The notes under the pieces: model-generated
What the model saw: only the letters and a program-made list of their open reading frames with translations
Database searches by the model: none
Told to the model about the DNA's origin: nothing
Translations under genes and position numbers: made by a program
From: Alphaproteobacteria bacterium
Lineage (GTDB): Bacteria > Pseudomonadota > Alphaproteobacteria > BNTO01
Assembly: GCA_025996655.1 (NCBI GenBank)
Contig: BNTO01000069.1
Coordinates: 1 to 5,587 of the forward strand
Length of the DNA stretch: 5,587 nucleotides
Reading direction: 5' to 3'
In this document: in pieces, positions 1 to 5,396 of the stretch
Layout of the letters: every line of letters starts with the position of its first letter
Numbering within the stretch: position 1 is the first letter of the stretch

Positions 1-1
1 C

Positions 2-160
2 GTTTTTGTTGATCCGCAGCGGTATAACAATTTAGGGTCTTCGCAATTGTCCGGCGGAGAATTGAAGCGGTTTAATGTCTACAAGAACGAGATAAGAAAT
101 CACCTAAGAAATCAAAAAGATGTCTTAGGCGAAAAGAGTGCAACACCCCTAACAATTTAA
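2..160 (+). CDS. C-terminal fragment of an unrecognised protein (5' end outside the window)
   Basis: An open frame enters from the left edge and runs 52 codons to a TAA at 158-160. The other two forward frames close within about 35 bases. The visible end is hydrophilic, rich in Asn, Lys, Arg and Glu, and contains SGGELKRFNVYKNEIRNHL, which looks like a soluble helical tail. There is no membrane segment, cysteine cluster or motif I can assign to a family. A possible terminator hairpin starts 13 nt after the stop, which suits a real gene end. A 52-codon opening could also arise by chance, so the coding call is tentative and no function is proposed. It converges on the lipoprotein gene to the right. 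Confidence 0.4.
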   Translation, partial: VFVDPQRYNNLGSSQLSGGELKRFNVYKNEIRNHLRNQKDVLGEKSATPLTI

Positions 161-172
161 AAAAAATCAATT

Positions 173-215
173 AAAAAAAGGAGATTTCAAAAAAATATTT
201 TCCTCTCCCCTTTTT
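173..215. terminator. Probable bidirectional intrinsic terminator between convergent genes
   Basis: GGAGA at 180-184 pairs with TCTCC at 204-208. The pairing is extended by seven A at 173-179 against a CC-T5 tail at 209-215, with G-U wobbles on the minus-strand transcript. Read on the minus strand, the stem ends in a run of seven T, which suits termination of the lipoprotein gene that stops at 240. Read on the plus strand it ends in five T, 13 nt after the TAA at 158-160. The loop is long (about 19 nt) and AT-rich, so stability is moderate. The position between two facing stops is the strongest support. Confidence 0.5.
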
Positions 216-239
216 GCACCCTACATCCCTTGGCTCGCT

Positions 240-698
240 TTAATTCAGAGGAATAAGCTTACCGGGTCGCCCATTATTCGGAAGAACGATGGTCACTTGG
301 TCTCCAACCTGCAGAACAACATTGGGGCCTTGGACCATGGTATAAACAATGCCATTGTTGGCAAGAACTTCGTACTCATACCCCTTCTTTTTGGCGATTT
401 GGCGACCAACAGCCTGTCCTCCGGCTAAGCCCGCAGCGCCCCCTAGGGCTGCCCCCAGCAAGCGATGCTCAGATCCGCCAATAAGCGCGCCAGCAAGAGC
501 TCCCGCTCCCGTGCCCACAGCGGCTCCTGCGTTCATGCCTTCGCCTTTGATCGTAACAACACGCACTCTGCGAACCGTTCCCCGGAGCGTTGTGCGAGCT
601 TGCCCCACATCGCTTGCCGTGTAGGACGTCCCCAAATCCGTCGAACAAGATGTCAGCAAAAGCGCCGCGGAAGCCACAATTCTCAAATTCGTTTTCAT
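240..698 (-). CDS. Glycine-zipper outer-membrane lipoprotein, 17-kDa surface antigen / SlyB-like
   Basis: This encodes 152 residues from the ATG at 696-698. The N-terminus MKTNLRIVASAALLLTSC is a typical lipoprotein signal with lipobox Leu-Thr-Ser-Cys, so Cys18 should be lipidated and the protein anchored in the envelope, most likely the outer membrane. Residues about 58-102 are a Gly/Ala-rich glycine-zipper segment (AGAAVGTGAGALAGALIGG and AALGGAAGLAGG), as in the Rick_17kDa_Anti/SlyB families. A C-terminal part with VLQVGDQVTIVLP resembles the small beta domain that ends SlyB. Family members help outer-membrane integrity or are surface antigens; the exact role here is unknown. An ATG eight codons upstream (720-722) is in frame but has AGG directly against it. 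The chosen start has AAGGA about 7 nt upstream and gives the normal short, basic signal n-region. The gene stands alone between the inverted-repeat element and the terminator. Confidence 0.85.
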   Translation of the reverse strand: MKTNLRIVASAALLLTSCSTDLGTSYTASDVGQARTTLRGTVRRVRVVTIKGEGMNAGAAVGTGAGALAGALIGGSEHRLLGAALGGAAGLAGGQAVGRQIAKKKGYEYEVLANNGIVYTMVQGPNVVLQVGDQVTIVLPNNGRPGKLIPLN

Positions 699-800
699 AG
701 ATTTTTCCTTTTTCTTACTCATCCTGAAGAGAATCTATCAGAAATAGAGGAAAAAAGGGAGAAAAGTAAAAAACGAACCCGCCTTGGATTTTCTTCCTTG

Positions 801-1050
801 ATGCCCCTCATTTTGAAATATGGGATTTTTGCCAAACATGCGGCGCAACAAAGAGGTTGCTCCCCACCCACCCTCATAGGATAGCAGAAAAACGTCAAAT
901 AATTGCAAACAAAACATAAATATTACAAAATTACATTTTGTTTACTGTCTCTTAACTATTCGGTGCTATTTTAAGGAGGTGGGTGGGGAGCAACCTCTTT
1001 GTTGCGCCACCTGTTTGGCAAAAATCCCATATTTCAAAATGATGGGGCAT
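801..1050. repeat. 250-bp element with 72-73-bp inverted arms (MITE-like or giant hairpin)
   Basis: The left arm at about 801-872 is the reverse complement of the right arm at about 978-1050. I count two mismatches and one single-base indel. The arms begin ATGCCCC and end GGGGCAT. They enclose 105 bp of AT-rich sequence (873-977) with a further perfect 8-bp inverted repeat, AAACAAAA at 907-914 and TTTTGTTT at 936-943. Each arm also contains its own small hairpin, GCAAC-N6-GTTGC, at 845-860 and 990-1005. No convincing open reading frame lies inside. The right arm ends one base before the stop codon of the neighbouring transglycosylase, so that transcript would run straight into the structure. 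It may be a non-autonomous transposable element, a BIME-like repeat pair or a strong transcript-end structure. No clear target duplication is visible beyond the palindromic AT at the ends. Confidence 0.8.
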
Positions 1051-1051
1051 A

Positions 1052-1774
1052 TTACAACTTTTTAAAGTTAACGTTGCCTTTTTCCTGTTTCCAATGACGT
1101 TTCACCTTTTTTAAATAAAAATCATTAGGTTTTCTATTTGCCGGATTGTACCAGCGGATCGCCTCTTCCCAAGAGCCATATCTTCCAAAGAGATTGCGCA
1201 ACAATTTCGCAGCGAATTGAATATTGGTATACGGCTGGAGAGCCTCACTCACATCTTTGAATTCTTTTTGGTGCGCTTTCCAATTAATCTGCATACATCC
1301 AACACTAAGGCTAAGCTGAGGCGCTTTTTCAAGATTTTGAATATGTTTAAGAGCCGAATCTTGCGTGTAAAAATAGCAGCTTGTAAAAAAATTATTCACA
1401 GCCCAAGGCCGGCAAATAGACTCAACCTGCGCAATCGCCAACAAAAGCCCCTCCGGAATTTTGTATTTTTTTTCAAAATGTTTTATAATCTTTTCACAGT
1501 CTGAGGAGTTTTCATTGATCTCCTCCTCAGGATCTTCCTTTTTAGACTCCTCCTCAACAAACGCTTTGTCTACTGTCCAGTACCCAATAAAAAAGGCTCT
1601 TTTTTCAGGATCTTCGTCCTTTTCTCCTTTCAAGGGGGCCTCTTTGACCGTCCACTTCTTAACAAAAAAAGATTCTTTTGCAGTAAGACCTCCTACCCAA
1701 AAGCCTTGCAAAAAGAAAAGGCCGACAAAACTCTTTAAAAAACCTTGGAAACAATTTTTTGAAAAAAAATTCAT
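1052..1774 (-). CDS. Secreted lytic transglycosylase, SLT fold, small
   Basis: This encodes 240 residues. The N-terminus has a hydrophobic stretch (about residues 11-30, ending GGLTA), which reads as a signal peptide or membrane anchor, so it should act in the periplasm. Residues 36-85 are two imperfect copies of a unit starting FF-x3-WTV and ending DPE, followed by an acidic linker. The SLT domain spans about 95-225: KKYKIPEGLLLAIAQVES carries the likely catalytic Glu118, SVGCMQIN (157-164) is the substrate-groove motif, and AIRWYNPAN (205-213) corresponds to the usual AYN motif. The family cleaves the MurNAc-GlcNAc bond to leave 1,6-anhydro ends. Cys121, Cys133 and Cys160 are notable for this domain and could form a disulfide. 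The gene follows dapA by 15 nt on the same strand, so co-transcription is likely. Its ribosome-binding region is AAAA-G9-C-ATG, which is unusual. Similarity to T4SS-associated VirB1-type enzymes is possible, but no T4SS gene is nearby. Confidence 0.85.
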   Translation of the reverse strand: MNFFSKNCFQGFLKSFVGLFFLQGFWVGGLTAKESFFVKKWTVKEAPLKGEKDEDPEKRAFFIGYWTVDKAFVEEESKKEDPEEEINENSSDCEKIIKHFEKKYKIPEGLLLAIAQVESICRPWAVNNFFTSCYFYTQDSALKHIQNLEKAPQLSLSVGCMQINWKAHQKEFKDVSEALQPYTNIQFAAKLLRNLFGRYGSWEEAIRWYNPANRKPNDFYLKKVKRHWKQEKGNVNFKKL

Positions 1775-1775
1775 G

Positions 1776-1784
1776 CCCCCCCCC
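1776..1784 (-). promoter_or_regulatory. G9 homopolymer forming the ribosome-binding region of the transglycosylase
   Basis: Nine consecutive C on the plus strand (nine G on the coding strand) lie one base upstream of the start codon at 1772-1774, directly after AAAA. No other Shine-Dalgarno candidate exists in the 15-nt gap after the dapA stop. Tracts of this length are prone to slippage in bacteria. A length change here would alter the strength or spacing of ribosome binding without changing the protein. The tract is seen directly; the regulatory role is inferred. Confidence 0.5.
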
Positions 1785-1789
1785 TTTTG

Positions 1790-2716
1790 TTACCCTACAT
1801 ACCTATACCTTGTAGGACCTGCTATATTTTGCGTGGCCTCCTGGACAGCCTCCTCAATCGCTTGAGCCGAAGCGCTTTCTTGCTCCACAGGCAGAAGGGG
1901 CAGGCGCACTTCATTATGAACTTTGCCTGCCTGCGCCAAGGCGAAAACAGCTGGGCACGGATTCGGCTCACAAAACATTTGTTCGTGAACCGGTCCTAGC
2001 ACCTGATGAATGCGAGAAGCTTCTTGGATATTTCCTTCTTGCCAGGCCTTTACAAAAGCCTTCATCGCTCCAGGGAAAACATTCGCTGTTACTGAAATCG
2101 TACCATCGCCTCCCTGCGCTAAAAAGCCAAGATTCACTGCGTCATCTCCCGCTAAGAGCGTAACGCGTCCTTTAAGATTGCTCTGCAAGAAGGAAACACG
2201 CGACAAGTCGGATGTTGAATCCTTAATGGCAACAATCTGAGGCATAGTGTCACACATACGAATAAGCGTCCCTAACTGAAGATTAATACAGGCCCTACCA
2301 GGATTATTGTAGATAACAAAAGGTAACGAAACTGTTTCTGAAACGTTTACAAAGTGTTTAAAAAGTCCCTCTTGGGTCGGCTTGACATAACAAGGCGCCG
2401 AAAGCATAAGGGCGTCAACGCCAGAATCGGCGGCCATTTTCGCTTCCTTTTGAACGTCACGCGTGGAGAAAGGGCCGCAGCCGGCAATAATCTTCATTTT
2501 CTTTTTAAGCGCAGCGTTTGTGCGCACGACCGTTTGAAGGACCTCCTTGCGTTCGTGGACCTCCAGCAAAGAAGAAATGCCTGTTGATCCCAGGACAACA
2601 AGGCCATCGGTCCCCTGCTGGGAATGCCATTGGACCAAGCCTTGTAAAGCTTCAACATCGATTTTATCATGATGCAAAGGAGTGATAAGAGCGACGAAAG
2701 AGCCTGTGATTTTCAT
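1790..2716 (-). CDS. dapA: 4-hydroxy-tetrahydrodipicolinate synthase (DapA family)
   Basis: DapA condenses pyruvate with aspartate semialdehyde, the first committed step to diaminopimelate and lysine, in the cytoplasm. The chosen start at 2714-2716 gives 308 residues beginning MKITGSFVALITP, matching the family N-terminus. A frame extension 15 codons upstream adds only an unlikely hydrophobic leader. Hallmarks are a TIM-barrel aldolase length, Lys165 in VAIKDST as the Schiff-base lysine, Tyr136 in YNNPGR with Arg141, Tyr110 in CYVKPTQEGL, and LLAGDD and GTISVTANV further on. Two sites differ from the common pattern: GTTGE reads GSTGI (43-47) and YNVPxRTG reads YNNPGRACI. The catalytic Thr45, Tyr136 and Lys165 remain, so activity is expected, though a related aldolase specificity cannot be excluded. 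The tail after about residue 280 is slightly longer than in E. coli DapA. The gene diverges from slt and is followed closely by the small transglycosylase. The only ribosome-binding hint is GAGA 7 nt before the ATG. Confidence 0.88.
   Translation of the reverse strand: MKITGSFVALITPLHHDKIDVEALQGLVQWHSQQGTDGLVVLGSTGISSLLEVHERKEVLQTVVRTNAALKKKMKIIAGCGPFSTRDVQKEAKMAADSGVDALMLSAPCYVKPTQEGLFKHFVNVSETVSLPFVIYNNPGRACINLQLGTLIRMCDTMPQIVAIKDSTSDLSRVSFLQSNLKGRVTLLAGDDAVNLGFLAQGGDGTISVTANVFPGAMKAFVKAWQEGNIQEASRIHQVLGPVHEQMFCEPNPCPAVFALAQAGKVHNEVRLPLLPVEQESASAQAIEEAVQEATQNIAGPTRYRYVG
2642..2670 (+). promoter_or_regulatory. Candidate sigma70-type promoter for slt, inside dapA
   Basis: TTGTAA at 2642-2647 and TATCAT at 2665-2670 are separated by 17 nt. 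The -10 box matches the consensus at five of six positions and the -35 box at four. Transcription would begin near 2677, leaving about 38 nt before the ATG at 2715. This fits that start better than the GTG at 2682. The element lies within the dapA coding sequence on the opposite strand. It is a by-eye match only. Confidence 0.35.
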
Positions 2717-4106
2717 GAAAAGTCTCAAAAAAAGGCATTTCAACAAATATGAAAAGAGCATAACTTACCAAGTTTCGCCTTGTCTATCCCTCTCCCAAAT
2801 TTTGCGCCTCACTTTTGCTGTTGCTTTTTTTGTTGCTTTGGGGGGCGGATTTCTCGCGACCCCAACCCAAGCTTTTGGGCAAGGACCCAGTGTGACCGCT
2901 TATACTTTTCGAAAACTTTTGAACGAGAAAAAGTTTGAAGAACTTTATACTGTCTTGACAAACTGTACGCTTAGCCCCGAAAAAAATTTAAAACTTTACA
3001 ACGAAGCCCTGTGGCTTTTAGGTTTTCTCTCCCTCAATTGGAGGAACGATCCCTACCGCGCCCTTTCTTGTTTTAATCGCCTCCTCCAATCGTCCCATGC
3101 GCTCTCCTCACAAGCGCGTACGGCCTTTTGGCTAGGTATGGCTTTTAAGCAATTGGAGGCGCGCGATGTGGCCCTTCTTTGGTTTCAAAGGACGGCCACT
3201 TTTTCTTCAACCTTTTATGGCCAATTGGCCCAAGTTTTTTTATATAGATTTTCTTCTCCCTACGTTTGGGTGACCCATCCTGAAACGTTTTTGAATCCTA
3301 CCGCGCCGGTCCCCGCGCACATCACAGATTCTGCGGCTTTCAATTTGATCTCGGCTTTTCAAGCGAACAATCTCTTCCATGGGACGCAAAAAGAAAAATC
3401 GCATACTGTGAACCTTGTCTACAACAGAATGCCTGATTTTATGAGCAAAATCGCTCTTTTAAAAAGCATGTACCATCTTGATCCCTCCTTAACAGTTTTT
3501 GTCTATGAAAAAATAAAGCATGATTATAAAACCGTTTCTTTTTTAGGCTACCCCCTTCTTAGCCAACTGGCGCCTGCAGAAAAATTGGAAAACCTTTACA
3601 ATACCTTGTCTGGAACGCCCGCACAAAAGCAATTTATTAAGACGCTGGCTCATGCGGTGGTTCTTGTTGAAAGTGAATTTAGAGCAAGGGCAAACAGTCC
3701 TGCGGGTGCGGAAGGCTTGATGCAAATGATGCCTGACACCGCCAAAGAAGAGAAACAAAAATTAACAAGAGGCAACCTTTTGAAAAAGGACGTTTCTTTT
3801 GACTTAAGAAAAGCGTCCGACAATTTAGTTCTCGGAAGTTCCCACTTGCAAACGCTTATTGCCGAATTTGGCGATAATATTGTTTTGATTGCTGCCGCTT
3901 ACAACGCAGGACGCGGAAACGTCAGAAAATGGCTTGAAAAGTGGGGCGATCCGCGCCTAGGAACCATGAGCACCTTGCTTTGGATTGAACTCATTCCTTT
4001 TTCGGAAACGCGCCGTTACGTGAAAAAAATTATTGAGGCTTTTGTCGTGTACACAAAAATTTTAAACACAGAATTCTTGCAATCTTCAGTTTGGGCTTTG
4101 TTTTAA
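2715..4106 (+). CDS. slt: Soluble lytic murein transglycosylase (Slt family)
   Basis: This encodes 463 residues from the ATG at 2715. A basic n-region is followed by a hydrophobic core LTFAVAFFVALGGGFLA and an Ala-rich cleavage region (PTQAFG) near residues 50-55, so the product should be exported to the periplasm. The middle (about 60-300) is helical and looks like the TPR/superhelical U- and L-domains of Slt70. The C-terminal SLT domain has catalytic Glu319 in VVLVESEF, GLMQMMPDTA (334-343), AAAYNAGRGN (393-402) and ETRRYVKKI (431-439), all classic motifs. It cleaves peptidoglycan glycan strands to 1,6-anhydromuropeptides. It is shorter than E. coli Slt70 because the N-terminal superhelix is reduced. 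An in-frame GTG at 2682 would extend it by 11 residues, but its AAAGGA lies directly against the start; ATG 2715 has only a weak AAAGAG 12 nt upstream. The start is therefore uncertain. It is divergent from and overlapping the start of dapA. Confidence 0.88.
   Translation: MKSLKKRHFNKYEKSITYQVSPCLSLSQILRLTFAVAFFVALGGGFLATPTQAFGQGPSVTAYTFRKLLNEKKFEELYTVLTNCTLSPEKNLKLYNEALWLLGFLSLNWRNDPYRALSCFNRLLQSSHALSSQARTAFWLGMAFKQLEARDVALLWFQRTATFSSTFYGQLAQVFLYRFSSPYVWVTHPETFLNPTAPVPAHITDSAAFNLISAFQANNLFHGTQKEKSHTVNLVYNRMPDFMSKIALLKSMYHLDPSLTVFVYEKIKHDYKTVSFLGYPLLSQLAPAEKLENLYNTLSGTPAQKQFIKTLAHAVVLVESEFRARANSPAGAEGLMQMMPDTAKEEKQKLTRGNLLKKDVSFDLRKASDNLVLGSSHLQTLIAEFGDNIVLIAAAYNAGRGNVRKWLEKWGDPRLGTMSTLLWIELIPFSETRRYVKKIIEAFVVYTKILNTEFLQSSVWALF
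2744..2771 (-). promoter_or_regulatory. Weak candidate promoter for dapA, inside slt
   Basis: On the minus strand TTGGTA (2766-2771) and TATTTG (2744-2749) are spaced by 16 nt, placing a start near 2737, about 20 nt before the dapA ATG. Both boxes match the consensus only partly. The argument is mainly positional: because the two genes abut head to head, a dapA promoter close to the gene must lie within the slt signal-peptide codons. Confidence 0.25.
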
Positions 4107-4159
4107 GGCAAAATTATTTTAAGATTCTCTACGTCTAGGATGATGAGGCAGGGAGTGCT

Positions 4160-4513
4160 ATGAAGAATCCCTTGAAAAGTTCCTTGAAAAATTCTTTCAG
4201 TCAAGCCAAAGGGCTTATGGCTCAAATGAATGAATTTAAAAAAAAGATGGCCGATCTCGACAAAAATCTTGAAGAGACGGTCGTAGTCAGCAAGGCGGGC
4301 GAAGGGCTTGTAGAAGTCACTCTTAGTGGGAAGGGAAAAGTCTTGTCTTTAAAAATTGATCCAAGCCTTGTCGCACAAAATGATGTCGGAATGTTGGAAG
4401 ATCTCATTGTGGTGGCTTTTCGTAACGCCAAAGAAAATGTTGACGAGCTTGTGGCTGCGGAAACAGAAAAGGCATCGGCCGGGTTGCCAAAAATCCCCGG
4501 TATGCCCTTTTAG
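4160..4513 (+). CDS. ybaB: YbaB/EbfC family nucleoid-associated protein
   Basis: This encodes 117 residues. Family features run the whole length: an N-terminal helical part (QAKGLMAQMNEFKKKMADLD), a central GEGLVEVTLSGKGKVLSLKIDPSL, then MLEDLIVVAFRNAKENVDEL and a C-terminus ending PGMPF, as in E. coli YbaB. Members form dimers that bind DNA and associate with the nucleoid. AGGGAG about 5 nt before the ATG supports the start. Its usual partners are dnaX and recR. Here they are absent, and the gene instead sits 53 nt after slt and 8 nt before mipZ, probably in one transcript with mipZ. The first codons contain a short direct repeat (CCTTGAAAA twice) that encodes the PLKSSLKNS segment. Confidence 0.93.
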   Translation: MKNPLKSSLKNSFSQAKGLMAQMNEFKKKMADLDKNLEETVVVSKAGEGLVEVTLSGKGKVLSLKIDPSLVAQNDVGMLEDLIVVAFRNAKENVDELVAAETEKASAGLPKIPGMPF

Positions 4514-4521
4514 GAGACACT

Positions 4522-5349
4522 ATGACTCAACCGTACATTATTGTTTTAGGAAATGAAAAAGGGGGAACGGGGAAATCCACCTTGGCTATGCACATTATTG
4601 TGTCTTTTTTAAAAAGCGGCTCGTCTGTGGCCAGTTTGGATCTTGACGCGCGGCAGGGAACGCTTTCGCGTTATTTGGCGAATCGCGAAAAAACGCGCAA
4701 AGACTATGATTTGCTTATACCGACCCACGTCAGCATTTTGGCCAGCGACAATCCGGACAGGAAGGCGGCCGAGCAGGAGGATAGCGAGCATTTTTCGGAC
4801 GCCCTTACGCAGTTTCAGGATTTTGATTACGTTGTTATTGATACGCCCGGGAACAATACGCCTTTGTCGCGTGTTGCCCACGCGTGCGCCGACACCCTCA
4901 TCACCCCCCTGAACGATAGTTTTATTGATTTGGATTTGTTGGTCCGCGTTGAAACAGGCGCCATGGACGCCCTCCACCCCAGCGTTTACTCCGCGTCGGT
5001 TTGGGATTACAAAAAAGAAAAAGCGAGCCGTTCTGGGCTCCCGATGGATTGGATTGTGCTGCGCAACCGCCTTAGCCCCTTGTATTCCAAAAACAAGGAA
5101 GAAATGTTTCGCATTTTAAAAAGTTTGTCGAAACGCATTGGATTCCGCTTGCTGGATGGATTTTGCGAACGCGTTATTTTCCGCGAATTGTTTATTAATG
5201 GAACAACACTGCTGGATTTGTTGGATATCGAAACAGCGCTGACGCTTTCGCATGTGGCGGCACGAAAAGAATTGCGCGACCTGATGGCGGCCCTCGAAAT
5301 CCCCGTTCAGCGCCGGGCGCTGGAAGAGAAAGAGGCGAAAGTAGCCTGA
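4522..5349 (+). CDS. mipZ: MipZ, ParA-type ATPase that positions the division site
   Basis: This encodes 275 residues, a full-length match in pattern to Caulobacter MipZ. The deviant Walker A motif GNEKGGTGKST (10-20) has signature Lys13 and catalytic Lys18, SLDLDARQ (38-45) is switch I, and VVIDTPG (104-110) is Walker B/switch II. MipZ-specific segments are TPLNDSFIDLDLL (128-140), PSVYSASVWDYKK (153-165), MDWIVLRNRLSP (175-186), RVIFRELF (217-224) and HVAARKELRDLM (244-255). MipZ binds ParB at the origin, dimerises with ATP on DNA and inhibits FtsZ polymerisation, so that the ring forms at mid-cell. The TAGGAG at the ybaB stop serves as its ribosome-binding site, pointing to translational coupling. 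Its sequence looks more GC-rich than dapA and slt. It is followed by about 47 nt and then the left end of an insertion sequence; no clear terminator is seen. Confidence 0.95.
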   Translation: MTQPYIIVLGNEKGGTGKSTLAMHIIVSFLKSGSSVASLDLDARQGTLSRYLANREKTRKDYDLLIPTHVSILASDNPDRKAAEQEDSEHFSDALTQFQDFDYVVIDTPGNNTPLSRVAHACADTLITPLNDSFIDLDLLVRVETGAMDALHPSVYSASVWDYKKEKASRSGLPMDWIVLRNRLSPLYSKNKEEMFRILKSLSKRIGFRLLDGFCERVIFRELFINGTTLLDLLDIETALTLSHVAARKELRDLMAALEIPVQRRALEEKEAKVA

Positions 5350-5396
5350 AAGTTAAGGGTTGCGCGAAAAACCGTAAAATCTGACAGACAAAAATA

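Noticed and set aside
699..800. Promoter for the lipoprotein gene
   Set aside because: The stretch is pyrimidine-rich on the coding strand, and no -35/-10 pair with proper spacing stood out, so none is annotated.
465..884. Plus-strand open frame of 139 codons
   Set aside because: It is antisense to the well-supported lipoprotein and runs into the left arm of the inverted repeat. Its composition is not protein-like and it has no recognisable motif.
801..1050. CRISPR array or small RNA gene pair
   Set aside because: There are only two copies and they are inverted, with no regular spacers. No promoter was convincing enough to call an RNA gene.
2717..2761. Longer dapA start adding 15 residues
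   Set aside because: The extra leader is hydrophobic and unlike any DapA. The family N-terminus begins at the ATG chosen, and the added part overlaps the slt signal-peptide codons.
4609..4977. Minus-strand open frame of 122 codons inside mipZ
   Set aside because: It is an opposite-strand shadow of the conserved MipZ region, without a family motif or a credible ribosome-binding site.
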